A stretch of DNA of 64,000 nucleotides from Ferruginibacter paludis (GCF_030409685.1 NZ_JAUFQJ010000006.1:620001-684000), one strand, 5' to 3'; positions 9,501 through 17,866 are shown, counted from the first letter of the stretch. Made by a program: numbers and translations. Notes: generated by a model from the letters alone, not told the origin.

Positions 9501-10696
9501 ACCGCATTGTTATCCAGCTCTGAGCCTGATAAAAAATATTTTTTATTGAAGGATGCAATTGAATCGGACCAAAAATTTTCAATACTAATGATACCACTAC
9601 CTTTTGTTCCCACCCATAAATTTCCATTGGCTTCACAAAATGCCCTTACCGATTTATTGTAAGGCATCCCGTTATCCGAAGTAGAAACCGTACCAAATGA
9701 TTTTGTTTTTGGATAAACTTTTATGATGCCGTTGCCATCCGTACCATACCATAAAATATCTTCACTGCCCAAGGCCCAGGATGTTACCTTGATATCCTGC
9801 ATCTGCCGCATTTCTTCCTGTAAAAAAGAGGAGGATTGAAAATTGGCATCGTACACGTCATAGCCTTTGGAAGCCCAGGCAAGCAGGTAATGCTCTTTAT
9901 AAAAAATAACAGCAGTAAGTGTATGCTTCAACTGCATCACTTGTTTTTTATTTAAGGTGCCATTATGAATGCTGAATAATTGATCGGCACCGTTGCTAAA
10001 AAAAAACTGGTGATTTACATTAAAAAAATTACTGACTCCTTTTTGATCCCGGTAAGTTCGTACACTTTTAAACTGGCTTCCGTCTAATGCATACACATCC
10101 AGCTCACCTTTTGCATTTAGTAACCACAAGCGATTGGCTTCATCAAAAGCTATTTTCGTAATAACAGCCTGTTGCCTTGGTATATTGCAAAGCCGGAAAG
10201 TATCAGCCACTTCATCGTACGAGCTGAGCCCGGCTTTCTGGTTGAGGGAAAAAACTTTGCCGGCCGTATCGATCGCCAGTACATATTCCTGTTCGCTAAC
10301 CCTGCTGCGTTGATATTGATTGTAAAAATAATTATAGAATTTGCCCGTCTTTTTTTCATACCTCGATATGCCTTCAATGGTAGTGATCCAGATATTGCCT
10401 CTTTTATCTTCCGTTACCTGTTGAATAACATTGCTGCCAATACTCTTAAAATCATTTTCTTTGCTGTAGTTGAATACATGAAAAACATTTCCGTCATACA
10501 TGTTCAGACCATCCCAGGTAGCAACCCACAACAGGTTGCCGGCATCTTTAAAAATATAATTGATTGAACTGTTGGAAAGACCATTCCGGTTATCATAGTG
10601 CTGAATGAAAAAAGGATCGTCCGGTCCGGCAATTGCATCCAGCCTGAAAAAAATAGCAAGCAAAAGAATATAAAAAGGGTGAAGTATACGCTTCAT
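6551..10696 (-). CDS. Hybrid two-component sensor/regulator (HTCS)
   Basis: 1381 residues in one polypeptide. In order: a signal peptide (1-23), two-component-propeller repeats forming a large periplasmic sensor (about 25-690), a Y_Y_Y beta-sandwich (about 700-785) and one membrane helix near 793-815. A HisKA domain follows with the phosphorylatable His near 853 (NIAHELQTPL), then an ATPase domain (NLLSNAFKHS, GTGIGLAFTR). The receiver has its phosphoacceptor Asp near 1175 (VICDVMMPNMSG). A C-terminal AraC-type DNA-binding domain ends the protein (VTEIFYRTGFNNQSYFFREF). HTCS proteins bind oligosaccharides in the periplasm and switch on neighbouring utilization genes, here most likely the susC-like and glycosidase-like genes. 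All catalytic motifs appear intact. Confidence 0.97.
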   Translation of the reverse strand: MKRILHPFYILLLAIFFRLDAIAGPDDPFFIQHYDNRNGLSNSSINYIFKDAGNLLWVATWDGLNMYDGNVFHVFNYSKENDFKSIGSNVIQQVTEDKRGNIWITTIEGISRYEKKTGKFYNYFYNQYQRSRVSEQEYVLAIDTAGKVFSLNQKAGLSSYDEVADTFRLCNIPRQQAVITKIAFDEANRLWLLNAKGELDVYALDGSQFKSVRTYRDQKGVSNFFNVNHQFFFSNGADQLFSIHNGTLNKKQVMQLKHTLTAVIFYKEHYLLAWASKGYDVYDANFQSSSFLQEEMRQMQDIKVTSWALGSEDILWYGTDGNGIIKVYPKTKSFGTVSTSDNGMPYNKSVRAFCEANGNLWVGTKGSGIISIENFWSDSIASFNKKYFLSGSELDNNAVYVLKKGNDELIYIGTDGKGIGVYDLKTKQFTRWASVNGHDRYPEFGSVYAIKQDADHSLWLGTSGYGLIHLKIIRDKAGKLSVAFQERFTYNNNNSGPANDIIYSLADADNNHLWIGCRYGGLSLMDKTTKVFSTFKAFTYEGSLSNNDVLSLFKDSRNRVWIGTSYGLNWINNADANNKEPVFQKLTTAEGLPNNTIHAIEEDSTGHIWVSTNKGLAKVNQADLQISYYQQLDGLQSNEFCDGAVWKDNSGNIFFGGTYGFNHFLPQNIRKSVWQPNLLLSGISIGGKAVSENGFAVMEDSVNKPLDFTVSRRDNFFELDIKAVSFLNAEKCEYAYYLESYDKIWHYAGTNGKIVYSNMLPGNYTLKIKWSNGEGLWSKEIALMSLEVKQYFWLTAWAYLCYAAVLSAIVFVFYRYRKNKLEIKHQLAVEHVLREKEEEIHQNRLGFFTNIAHELQTPLTLIMGSSERFLHKTTTDKDQKDKPYFLSLIHQQASRLTYLVHQLLEFRKVEAGFFKNQFSYLNISELLLNLGEPFIPLSEQNKMEYEINIAPGMMGLADKDKIEKIIFNLLSNAFKHSEKNEQVIFSAGENEHKELEITVINSGTQLPTGKLDQLFEQFYVVNANTATDTGKFGTGIGLAFTRQLVTMLNGRITASSENDRIIFKVCLPIVKEKPADLPAENVTTVSDQPSYLYRTITAYAETMQPISTVDKNKQAIIENLQDTKRKNILIVEDDADIRFLLNDILKDEYIVYEAADGRKALELIEKVMPDIVICDVMMPNMSGLELCNKMKNAPATCHVPFIILSSRGSEDHHMEGYEVGADAYIAKPFQTAHLKLRIRKLLEYRQKLLDLFNNEKGTDMLVESDLNAGDKEFLTKMVKLIDENLGETELNAVFLEKAFNMSKMQLYRKLKTLTGMTPGEFIKNIRLKEAAHLLATSQLNVTEIFYRTGFNNQSYFFREFRKRYNCAPNEYREQQSVKGLN

Positions 10697-11448
10697 TATT
10701 TTCTTAATTAATTAAAAAGTTGCGTTCAAATCTCAGCAGTTTAAATTGCTGGTTCATTTTAAATCAAATGGCATAATTGAAGCAGGCTGTTATGATCTGC
10801 TACTGTGTTATTGAAATAAGTATTGAAGGTAAGCTAATTAAAAAAATAGTCTCTTGCTCTATATGCGTACAAAAACTGGCGGAGCTGGCGGTTTATCATA
10901 GTTATTAGCGGTAGCATTATATTTTCGCAGGAAAAATTTTCCACTTGCAGCGATAAGGTTGCAGATTCTGTTATTAAAGTATTTTTCTTATTTTTTTACT
11001 GGTCAGCATTCAAATGAAGAAAGAACAGATTCACTTTCAAGATTGTATTATTCATCACCGGCATACAGGAGGAGAACTATGTCCTGATTGAAATTTACTT
11101 TTGGTTGTACTTATTTCGGTGAGACTGCCGGTCAAAATCCTCCGCTGCTTAATGCTGAAAAAACTGAGCCACCTTCTAAAAATACTCGTACAACCTTCAG
11201 GGCTGCCCGTAATCATATGTACAAATGACCGGTAATATTAAAAAAGGTAACGCTAAGAAGTATTTTTACCCGTTGAGCTTGCTTTTGCCCAGGATCATTT
11301 TAAGCCAAAAATAAAAATGATGCAGGCTGAAGTTCAAAATAAAAAGTGCGTGAAAAAAGACTAATTGAAAATATGAACCGCTACTTCCTATGATATCATA
11401 AAGACTGATCTCATAAATGAAGAACCTTAACGATTTAAATATAACAAT
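10697..11448. other. 752-bp gene-free region
   Basis: No frame over 60 codons and no convincing similarity to a known family. Short open stretches around 11090-11230 (for example GETAGQNPPLLNAEKTEPPS) look protein-like but are closed by stops, so decayed coding sequence is possible. A perfect 12-bp palindrome, TATGATATCATA, lies at 11389-11400. The region should contain the promoters of the HTCS gene (minus) and of the receiver gene (plus). Confidence 0.4.
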
Positions 11449-11814
11449 ATGAAATCGATCCTGCTAATAGAAGACAATAACGATGTACGCAGCAATATAG
11501 TAGAAATACTTGCGTTGGCTGGCTACAATGTTATATCAGCAGAGAATGGAAAGGTGGGGCTGGAGAAAGCAATAAAATATTCTCCTGATCTTATTCTGTG
11601 TGATATCGTAATGCCTGCACTTAATGGATACGAAGTGTTGAAAACCATTCAAGCAAACATATCAATAAAACATATTCCCTTTATTTTTTTAACGGCAAAA
11701 GCAAACAATGATGATATAAAAAAGGGTTTAGAGTTTGGTGCCGATGCCTATATAACAAAACCATTCAGCGGTATTGAATTATTAAATTCAATAAGCTGCC
11801 AGTTAAATAAGTAA
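11449..11814 (+). CDS. Stand-alone receiver (CheY-like) response regulator
   Basis: 121 residues made up of a single receiver domain. It has the acidic pocket (LLIEDNNDVR), the phosphoacceptor Asp52 (LILCDIVMP) and the conserved Lys near 104 (AYITKPFSG). There is no DNA-binding or enzymatic output domain, so it probably acts by protein-protein contact or in a phosphorelay. No histidine kinase gene is adjacent; the closest is the HTCS, which has its own receiver. It marks the left end of the stress/dormancy island, but no shared palindrome pair was found in front of it. Confidence 0.93.
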   Translation: MKSILLIEDNNDVRSNIVEILALAGYNVISAENGKVGLEKAIKYSPDLILCDIVMPALNGYEVLKTIQANISIKHIPFIFLTAKANNDDIKKGLEFGADAYITKPFSGIELLNSISCQLNK

Positions 11815-11989
11815 CATTTTAATTTTAATAATTTCGCAACAACCCCGTTTGAAAGAATAAAGAACAAACTGAATAAATGGTAATACTGTTATAGATAAAT
11901 ACTGAAGCAAAATGATAAGCTAGTAAAATTGACTGCAGTGCTGTATCTGTTCTACCGGGCATGAATATTGAGATTAATCGGTTATAAAA

Positions 11990-12202
11990 TTGAACACTGC
12001 TAAATTAATTCCCATGCCGTGGACAAAATACAATTACCCGGTTTCGATGAAAAATTTACCTGAGCCAGTCAAATACAAGGCCATTGAAATTGCCAATGCT
12101 TTGCTCACAGAAAAAAATATGGATGAAGGACTTGCCATTGCTATTGCCATCAACCGTGCAAAAAAATGGGCAATAAAACAGCTACCCTCTGGTACGAAAT
12201 AG
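11990..12202 (+). CDS. Small YdaT-like stress-associated protein
   Basis: 70 residues. The core MPWTKYNYPVSMKNLPEPV plus KAIEIANALL and GLAIAIAINRAKKWA matches the N-terminal part of the Bacillus YdaT type, which recalls the cation-regulator ChaB fold. These small proteins are common in stress clusters of many phyla, and their biochemical role is unknown. The first Met gives an 8-residue extension before the conserved MPW; translation could equally start at that second Met (12014). It lies between the receiver and BON genes with its own spacer, so it may be separately transcribed. Confidence 0.7.
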   Translation: MNTAKLIPMPWTKYNYPVSMKNLPEPVKYKAIEIANALLTEKNMDEGLAIAIAINRAKKWAIKQLPSGTK

Positions 12203-12705
12203 TAGATTTTTCAAGTTACAGCCTGATTTACAGAGCCCCGCAATTCAAGATGCATATTTTTTACTACGATACGCAAGTTTCATTTTGTTAATCAAATATT
12301 TGAAAAGCCTTTTTCTATTTTAGCCGATATATCAGGAAGGAATGATTAATATCGCCATAACCTGCAATAAAAAAATCAGCAATTTTATCGATGTCAATTA
12401 TTCAGCCGGCAGATATATTATTTAGTTACACTAATCCAAATCAAAAAGAAAATATGTGCTCACACAAAACGTTGAACTTTTTCATTGCTCATTATTTTTT
12501 TTGTTATCAAACAAACTGCTCTAAATGCCGGGAACAAACTATCGCCGTTATGACATCTGAATTATTTCCTGTAGCAGCATCTTCTTAAAAAATCTGTTCG
12601 GCGATGCAAATGCAATATCTCCTGTGAATAAGGTGGAAGAGTTGGATAAATTGTTTTAAACAAATTATAGTCATGCCGGGTAATGTAGCCAATGTAAGTC
12701 AACAA
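12203..12705. other. Gene-free spacer before the BON gene control region
   Basis: I see no believable gene in these roughly 500 bp. A 65-codon frame at 12391-12588 has a composition unlike its neighbours (many Cys, Asn and Phe) and no family resemblance. The sequence is AT-rich with no clear repeats. Confidence 0.4.
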
Positions 12706-12770
12706 TAATTACAGTCAGGAAAACAATTGATAACCATCATTGCAAGCGCCCATAATCAAGAATATTTTTG
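12706..12770 (+). promoter_or_regulatory. Paired-palindrome promoter of the BON gene
   Basis: The distal site TAATTACAGTCA (12706-12717, 5 of 6 defined bases of TGA-N6-TCA) and the proximal site TGATAACCATCA (12728-12739, 6 of 6) start 22 bp apart. A perfect TAnnTTTG element, TATTTTTG, starts at 12763, 35 bp after the proximal site start. The proximal site within its flanks (TTGATAACCATCAT) is close to an Fnr box. The BON start codon is 45 bp further on. Confidence 0.7.
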
Positions 12771-12814
12771 ATCCCTGATGTAAAAATATTTACAAACTTC
12801 TAAATGTTTAAATT

Positions 12815-13489
12815 ATGAAAAGTGATAACCAAATTCAAAAGGATGTGATGGATGAACTTAAATGGGAGCCCTTTTTAAATTCCAGCGAAATTGGAGTTGC
12901 TGTTAAAAATGGAATAGTAACACTTTCAGGAACAGTTGATACCTATCCAAAGAAATTAGCAGCAGAGAAAGCCGCCAAAAGAGTGTCCGGCGTAAAGGCA
13001 GTGGCGGAGGAAATTCAGGTAGGCATTTCTCCCAGTTTTAGTAAAACGGATACGGAAATCGCAGAGGCTGTTGTGAACGCGTTAAAATGGCATTCAGCAG
13101 TACAGGAAGAAAAAATTAAAATCAAAGTAGAGAATGGCATTGTAAGGCTTGAAGGCGAAGCTGAGTGGGAGTATCAACGCACAAATGCAAAATCAGCCAT
13201 TGAAAATATGACCGGGGTGCGTGGTGTAATTAATTTAATAAAAGTAAAACCAAAAGCTACCCCTACGGAAATTAAGCAAAAAATTAGTTCTGCCTTCATT
13301 CGCAGCGCCACTGTTGATGCCGAAAAAATAGTTGTTGATGTTGATGGAAGTAAAATTACCCTGCGTGGAACCGTTCGCTCATTCGCAGAAAAGGAAGAGG
13401 CAGCAAATGCTGCATGGTCTGCACCAGGTGTATTGAGTATTGAAAACAAACTGGACATAAAAGTTCCTGAATATGATTACGCAGTTTAA
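12815..13489 (+). CDS. Triple BON-domain protein
   Basis: 224 residues made of three successive BON domains (about 4-70, 75-145 and 150-218). Each has the pattern of a helix, then [12 protein letters not shown] / [12 protein letters not shown] / [12 protein letters not shown], then a second helix. There is no signal peptide, so unlike OsmY it is predicted to stay in the cytoplasm. BON domains bind membranes or ligands and are common in osmotic and stationary-phase stress proteins. The gene is monocistronic, with an upstream paired-palindrome promoter and a likely terminator at 13542-13580. The precise function is unknown. Confidence 0.92.
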   Translation: MKSDNQIQKDVMDELKWEPFLNSSEIGVAVKNGIVTLSGTVDTYPKKLAAEKAAKRVSGVKAVAEEIQVGISPSFSKTDTEIAEAVVNALKWHSAVQEEKIKIKVENGIVRLEGEAEWEYQRTNAKSAIENMTGVRGVINLIKVKPKATPTEIKQKISSAFIRSATVDAEKIVVDVDGSKITLRGTVRSFAEKEEAANAAWSAPGVLSIENKLDIKVPEYDYAV

Positions 13490-13541
13490 GAAACCGACGT
13501 TATTCATAGGCTGCAATTGATAGTTCAGCTTCAATTTCAAT

Positions 13542-13580
13542 AAGCTGTCTTAATCATGTACTGGGTGGGGCAGCTTTTTT
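13542..13580 (+). terminator. Probable intrinsic terminator after the BON gene
   Basis: AAGCTGTC (13542-13549) pairs with GGCAGCTT (13569-13576), including one G-U pair, across a 19-nt loop, and a run of six T residues follows. It lies about 50 bp after the BON stop codon. Confidence 0.55.
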
Positions 13581-13604
13581 AATTCCCCAATACATCTATG
13601 TTAT

Positions 13605-13760
13605 AGTAAAGTTGATCGGACAGGAAAACTAATTGCCGGGGTTAAGCGGAAGTCAGGTAACGTAGATGTGATTACAATTGGAGAGACCAAGGGTGTTGGG
13701 ACCTATGTGGGAATAGCAGAAGAAATGCATTTTGACCGTGGCTATTTATCTCCTTTTAAA
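13605..13760 (+). pseudogene. groEL: groEL remnant (internal fragment)
   Basis: One uninterrupted frame of about 50 codons reads GKLIAGVKRKSGNVDVIT, then IGETKGVGTYVGIAEEMHF, then DRGYLSP. This lines up with the GroEL stretch around residues 155-205 (GKLIA...GKDGVITVEEAKGTETYV...EGMQFDRGYLSP). There is no start codon and the rest of the ~545-residue chaperonin is absent. It lies between the BON terminator and the PRPP synthase gene. It is best explained as the relic of a second groEL copy that once belonged to the stress island. Substitutions at otherwise constant positions (for example Q to H in FDRGY's upstream M-Q-F) argue against a functional product. Confidence 0.85.
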
Positions 13761-13819
13761 CATTGTTTTGAACCTGTTTTTTATTTCTTAATGGTAACAG
13801 AAATTAAAATTGATCCCGA

Positions 13820-14791
13820 ATGAAATTATTTGCATTGAACAGTTCGGCCACTTTTGGTGAATTGGTTGCCAAAGAACTTGGTGTGCAACTGAGCGCCCAT
13901 GAGGAAAGGGAATTTGAAGACGGCGAACATAAAAGCAGGCCGCTGGAAAATGTACGCAACCAGGAAGTTTTTGTAATTCATTCTCTGTACAGCGATCCGG
14001 TGCAAAGTGTAAACGATAAACTTTGCCGGCTGCTGTTTTTTATTGGAGCACTTAAAGACGCCGCTGCAAAAAAGGTTACGGCAATCATTCCATTTTTATG
14101 TTATGCCCGCAAAGACCGTAAAACAAAAGCACGGGATCCGGTGACTACCCGATATGTAGCCCGTGTACTGGAAGCCTGCGGCGCTGATGCGGTTGTAACA
14201 ATGGATGTGCACAACCTGCAGGCTTTTCAAAATGCTTTTACTATACCAACAGAAAACCTGGAAGCGAGAAAATTATTTGCGGATCATTTGACCCCCTTTT
14301 TGACAAACGAAGACGCGGTAATCATGTCGCCGGATTTTGGGGGTGTTAAGCGGGCGGAACAATTACTGCAAACACTGGAAAAGCAATTGAAACGGGAATT
14401 GCCAATGGTATTGATGGAAAAATACCGCAGCAGCGGTATGGTATGGGGAGAACGGATTGCCGGCGATGTAAAAGATAAAACTGTTATCATTGTGGATGAT
14501 TTGATTAGTACAGGCAGTACCATTGCCAGGGCCGCCGCCGCATGTAAAAAGTCAGGTGCTAAAAAAGTTGTGGCGTTGGCTACCCATGGTATTTTTACCG
14601 GCAACACCGATGATACCCTTGGGGAAGAAGCTTTACAGCAGATCATTACCACCAATACTATCCCTCCCTTCAGGCTGGAGCATACAAGAGTAATAGAGAA
14701 AGTGACAACATTAAATGCAGCACCACTGTTTGCTGAAGCCATTAAAAGACTTTATGAAGGTGGCTCTATTGTTGAACTACTGGAAGATTAA
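13820..14791 (+). CDS. prs: Ribose-phosphate pyrophosphokinase (PRPP synthase) family
   Basis: 323 residues, close to the usual length of about 310. It makes PRPP from ribose 5-phosphate and ATP. Visible motifs are the N-terminal FEDGEHKSRP region, the flexible catalytic loop region YARKDRKTKARDPVTTRYV, the metal-binding MDVHNLQ, and the PRPP-binding loop VIIVDDLISTGSTI near 225-238. The sequence is divergent from housekeeping Prs, so it is probably a second paralogue, as found in stress islands with phosphoribosyltransferases. The COG2187 gene starts 3 bp after its stop, which indicates an operon. A phosphoribosyltransferase on the opposite strand, at 15847-16518, could use the product. Confidence 0.88.
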   Translation: MKLFALNSSATFGELVAKELGVQLSAHEEREFEDGEHKSRPLENVRNQEVFVIHSLYSDPVQSVNDKLCRLLFFIGALKDAAAKKVTAIIPFLCYARKDRKTKARDPVTTRYVARVLEACGADAVVTMDVHNLQAFQNAFTIPTENLEARKLFADHLTPFLTNEDAVIMSPDFGGVKRAEQLLQTLEKQLKRELPMVLMEKYRSSGMVWGERIAGDVKDKTVIIVDDLISTGSTIARAAAACKKSGAKKVVALATHGIFTGNTDDTLGEEALQQIITTNTIPPFRLEHTRVIEKVTTLNAAPLFAEAIKRLYEGGSIVELLED

Positions 14792-14794
14792 ACC

Positions 14795-15841
14795 ATGTTT
14801 ATCAAGATGTATAAAGAAGCTGATACAACAGCAACAATTACAACGGAAGAAAAGGTTGCTTTTTTACTGCAACCCTCCAGCTACCCGTATAGCGTAAGCT
14901 CAGTCAAATCAATAGAAACACATATGTCCTGGGTTTTTCTGGCGGGTGATCTTGTGTATAAAATGAAAAAGCCGGTTAGCTATCGTTTGTTTGATCACCG
15001 TACGCTGGAATCAAGGTTTACAAACAGTCTTGAAGAAGTACGCATTAATAAAAAACTGGCTGAAGATATTTATATCGGCATAGTTCCGCTTGTTATTAAT
15101 AAAGAAGGCAAATTACAGTTGGAAGGGAAAGGTGCAATAGCAGATTGGCTGGTAAAAATGAAACGTATTCCCGAAAGAAACATGCTCGGCTATGCCATTA
15201 AACATGATTGCATTGATGAGACGCAATTGCACCAGGCAGCTACCCTTCTTGCTGAGTTTTATCAAACATCCCTTCCTGTTCCGGTTACGCTTACCGGATA
15301 TGCCGGTAAGCTGGAATCAGAAATACTTTTTATCCATGATGAATTGCTGGCCCCGTTATTTGCATTACCCCCCCTCTTAATAAAAGAATTAACAGCTGGG
15401 CAAAGAGCATTTATTGCCGCTCGCCAAGACTTATTCGAAAAAAGAATTGCCGCCGGCAAAATTATTGATGCGCACGGCGACCTGCGTCCGGAACATATTT
15501 GCCTGGGGCCGCAGGTTGCCTTTATAGACAGGCTTGAATTTAGCAGGGAGCTTCGTATAATGGATCCCGCCCAGGAGTTATCTCTGCTTTCCGTGGAATG
15601 CGAAATGTTGGGTAACAGCCACATCGGCCACGTGTTTATTGATGTGTACCGTAAAAAAAGTAACGATATTATTCCTTTACCCCTGATCAATTTTTTCAAA
15701 ATAAAAGCAGCCTGTCTGCGGGCTTATCTTGTTGCGAGACATATTGAGGAGCCCCGTTATAAAGATGACCCAAAATGGCTGACCAAGGCCCGTGTGTATC
15801 TTCAACTGGCGGAACGCTACCATCAGCAATTGCCTGTATAA
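14795..15841 (+). CDS. COG2187 aminoglycoside-phosphotransferase-like kinase
   Basis: 348 residues. The conserved core IIDAHGDLRPEHICL (catalytic loop, Asp of HGDLR near 230) and VAFIDRLEFSRELR (metal-binding segment) match COG2187, a kinase-like family of unknown substrate. In Mycobacterium the same domain is found, fused to a COG0645 kinase, in the DosR-regulated protein Rv2004c; here the COG0645 half is absent. It follows the PRPP synthase gene at 3 bp and is surely cotranscribed. It is cytoplasmic, with no signal peptide. The N-terminal Met is followed by another in MFIKMYKEAD, so the start may be 12 bp later. Confidence 0.85.
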   Translation: MFIKMYKEADTTATITTEEKVAFLLQPSSYPYSVSSVKSIETHMSWVFLAGDLVYKMKKPVSYRLFDHRTLESRFTNSLEEVRINKKLAEDIYIGIVPLVINKEGKLQLEGKGAIADWLVKMKRIPERNMLGYAIKHDCIDETQLHQAATLLAEFYQTSLPVPVTLTGYAGKLESEILFIHDELLAPLFALPPLLIKELTAGQRAFIAARQDLFEKRIAAGKIIDAHGDLRPEHICLGPQVAFIDRLEFSRELRIMDPAQELSLLSVECEMLGNSHIGHVFIDVYRKKSNDIIPLPLINFFKIKAACLRAYLVARHIEEPRYKDDPKWLTKARVYLQLAERYHQQLPV

Positions 15842-15846
15842 GTATA

Positions 15847-16518
15847 TTATTTCCTATTGGGCACATGGGATTCGCTCCTGGGATTATTTTGCTGCTTTTG
15901 CCATTTTTCCAGCAATCCCAGCGCTTCATCATCCGTTACTTGCCCAAATGATTCATAGGCCTGCGAAACAGCATGATAAAAAGCTGGTGTTTCCAATATT
16001 ACTACTTCATCTGCTTCTTTCCTTAATTGCCTTAAAATAGCATTACCCGAAACCGGCGCTGCCACAATTATTTTAGCGGCTTCCTTTTTTTTACACATTT
16101 TAATGGCTGCGAAAATAGTGGCGCCGGTAGCTATCCCGTCATCAACAATCAATACAATCCTGTTTTTAATTTCCGGCAACGGCTGCCCTTGTCGCAACAC
16201 ATTAATACGCCGCTCAATTTCCTTTTTCTGTTGAGCTACAGCTGTATCAATCTCTTCCTGGGATACCTCCCGTACCACTGTATCATTTAAGTGTATCGTT
16301 CCATCTTCGGCAATTGCGCCAACGGCATACTCCGGGTTATTCGGATGACCCAGCTTTCTTGATACCAGTAAAGAAAATACTGCATTTAAATGCAGCGCCA
16401 CATAATACCCTGTTACAGCTCCTCCCCTTGGTATACCCAGCACAACAGCCTGTTGATCTTTGTATTTCTCCAGCGCTTTTGCCAATTGCAGCGCTGCATC
16501 TTTTCTATCGTAGAACAT
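15847..16518 (-). CDS. Phosphoribosyltransferase family protein (COG1926)
   Basis: 223 residues. The PRPP-binding motif is IVLIVDDGIATGATI near 120-134, and the N-terminal VVLGIPRGGAVTGYYVA loop is also diagnostic. The substrate base is not known for this family; homologues occur in hypoxia/stress clusters, including the mycobacterial DosR protein Rv0571c. The gene is convergent with the COG2187 gene, with 5 bp between stop codons. Its upstream region (16519-16622) has a direct repeat of CATTTGGCTA at 16561 and 16593 but no palindrome pair like the ones in front of its neighbours. Confidence 0.88.
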   Translation of the reverse strand: MFYDRKDAALQLAKALEKYKDQQAVVLGIPRGGAVTGYYVALHLNAVFSLLVSRKLGHPNNPEYAVGAIAEDGTIHLNDTVVREVSQEEIDTAVAQQKKEIERRINVLRQGQPLPEIKNRIVLIVDDGIATGATIFAAIKMCKKKEAAKIIVAAPVSGNAILRQLRKEADEVVILETPAFYHAVSQAYESFGQVTDDEALGLLEKWQKQQNNPRSESHVPNRK

Positions 16519-16557
16519 AACATTTCATTTTTAAAATAAATTAAATTTTCCGCAGAT

Positions 16558-16603
16558 TTTCATTTGGCTACAGCGGTATTAATTTGGTTTTTCATTTGGC
16601 TAT
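16558..16603. repeat. Short direct repeat upstream of the phosphoribosyltransferase gene
   Basis: TTTCATTTGGCTA occurs at 16558-16570 and again at 16590-16602, 32 bp apart (about three helical turns). It lies 40-85 bp upstream of the minus-strand start at 16518, where an operator could lie. Confidence 0.35.
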
Positions 16604-16622
16604 AGACATTGTTTGTAACCGT

Positions 16623-17603
16623 TCAAAGTCTTCCGCTTTTAATCATCACTTCCCCTGTATCGCTCACCGTTGTTCCGAATCGAACTGATAATTGCTGCAT
16701 CCGCTTTATGCTCCATTCATAGTTTTTTCCTGTTGCCTGGTTTACCTGGTAATTGCCTATCAATGCAGGCGTCAGCGTCAATTTTTCAATTCCTTTCCCG
16801 GTCATTTCTATCCTGAAAAGAAAAGAAAGGTTGTTCTTCAATATTGGATCTGCCACATAATCATCTACAAAATCCCCGGTATCATACAACACCAGTTTGT
16901 TATGATATACTTCTACTCCCTGGAAAATATGAGCACTATGCCCGTGGATAATGTCTGCTCCCATTTCAACCATGTCATGTGCAAAGGCAATAAACTCATC
17001 CGAAGGTTCCTGCCGCATATTGGGTCCCCAATGCATACTGACAACAACAATATCCGTTTCCGTTCTTACCCGTACAATCGCTTCCAGCACTTTTTGCCGG
17101 TATTTTTTTGCTGATACGTTGATGTAATTGATACCGCTTTTACTAATGCCGGCACTCCAACCCGGCTCATTATCGGTATAGCCGAGTAATCCTAACCGCA
17201 AATTATTTTTTGCAAAGAAGCAGGGCCTTTCCGCTTCCTGCTGGTTCATTCCTGCACCAGTATACTGTATATCCGCATTGTGTAATACTTGTAAAGTTTC
17301 TTTGAGGCCTTCTTCTGAATAATCAAGTATGTGGTTATTAGCCAGGTTGGCAAAAGTAATATGGGCTTCTGTTAAAGATTTTACTTTGTCAGGCGCCGCT
17401 TTAAAATTAAAAACTTTTGAAACTTTTTTTTCGCTGCTGGTCAGTGTTGTTTCCAGGTTAATAATGTTCAGGTCTGTACCGCGGAGCAGGGGAAGCATAT
17501 TTCCCCAAACGTATGAATATCCTTCCGTTGAAATTACGGGATCAACGCTTCTGCCAATCATTACGTCGCCTGCAAGCCCGATAATCAGCTTATCATTCAT
17601 CAT
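16623..17603 (-). CDS. CapA-family (PGA_cap metallophosphatase-like) protein
   Basis: 326 residues from the ATG at 17603. Family motifs are LAGDVMIGR at the N-terminus, NLETTLT, LANNHILDYSEEG, MHWGPNM and IHGHSAHIFQG, which supply the metallophosphoesterase-type ligands. Members have been linked to poly-gamma-glutamate or capsule synthesis, but many are of unknown role; a CapA-like protein (Rv0574c) is in the DosR regulon. A longer start at 17648 adds 15 residues but would place the -7 element inside the gene. With the 17603 start the predicted transcript begins almost at the ATG and would be leaderless. There is no signal peptide. Confidence 0.85.
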   Translation of the reverse strand: MMNDKLIIGLAGDVMIGRSVDPVISTEGYSYVWGNMLPLLRGTDLNIINLETTLTSSEKKVSKVFNFKAAPDKVKSLTEAHITFANLANNHILDYSEEGLKETLQVLHNADIQYTGAGMNQQEAERPCFFAKNNLRLGLLGYTDNEPGWSAGISKSGINYINVSAKKYRQKVLEAIVRVRTETDIVVVSMHWGPNMRQEPSDEFIAFAHDMVEMGADIIHGHSAHIFQGVEVYHNKLVLYDTGDFVDDYVADPILKNNLSFLFRIEMTGKGIEKLTLTPALIGNYQVNQATGKNYEWSIKRMQQLSVRFGTTVSDTGEVMIKSGRL

Positions 17604-17606
17604 CAG

Positions 17607-17671
17607 CAAGGTTAGCAAAATGCGGCGCAAAAATGAATGACGAAGCATGGTAAAGGGATTGATTCCAATCA
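17607..17671 (-). promoter_or_regulatory. Paired-palindrome promoter of the capA-like gene
   Basis: The distal site TGATTCCAATCA (17660-17671) is a perfect TGA-N6-TCA. The proximal position, 22 bp closer (17638-17649), keeps only one half-site. A -7-like element reads TAACCTTG on the minus strand (17614-17607), again 35 bp from the upstream end of the proximal site. It is the weakest member of the set apart from its spacing. Confidence 0.4.
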
Positions 17672-17781
17672 GTATTACAGGTTTTGCTTTCGCTATTTTT
17701 ATTGAACACTCCTTACTATTTCTTCAATTAAGCAAAAAGGAAAATCACCGAAGGCAATTTCACTTTCAGCCCCATGCAGGC

Positions 17782-17846
17782 TGCCTTCAATCAGCAAAAA
17801 AGATGATCCGGGTCATGCAACCAGCCTGATTACTCTTTTAATTTTA
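17782..17846 (+). promoter_or_regulatory. Paired-palindrome promoter of the hpf-cysQ-cdsA operon
   Basis: The distal site TGCCTTCAATCA (17782-17793, 5 of 6) and the proximal site TGATCCGGGTCA (17804-17815, 6 of 6) start 22 bp apart. The -7 element TAATTTTA (17839-17846) lies 35 bp after the proximal site start. The hpf ATG follows 20 bp later. The flanks extend the proximal palindrome to ATGA-N6-TCAT. Confidence 0.65.
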
Positions 17847-17866
17847 ATCTTTAAAACATACTGATT

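Noticed and set aside
12391..12588. 65-codon open frame in the spacer before the BON gene
   Set aside because: Its composition (Cys, Asn and Phe rich), lack of family resemblance and position in a low-coding region all argue for chance.
13760..13819. Paired-palindrome module in front of the PRPP synthase gene
   Set aside because: Only half-sites at irregular distances were found, and no set satisfied the 22/35-bp spacing.
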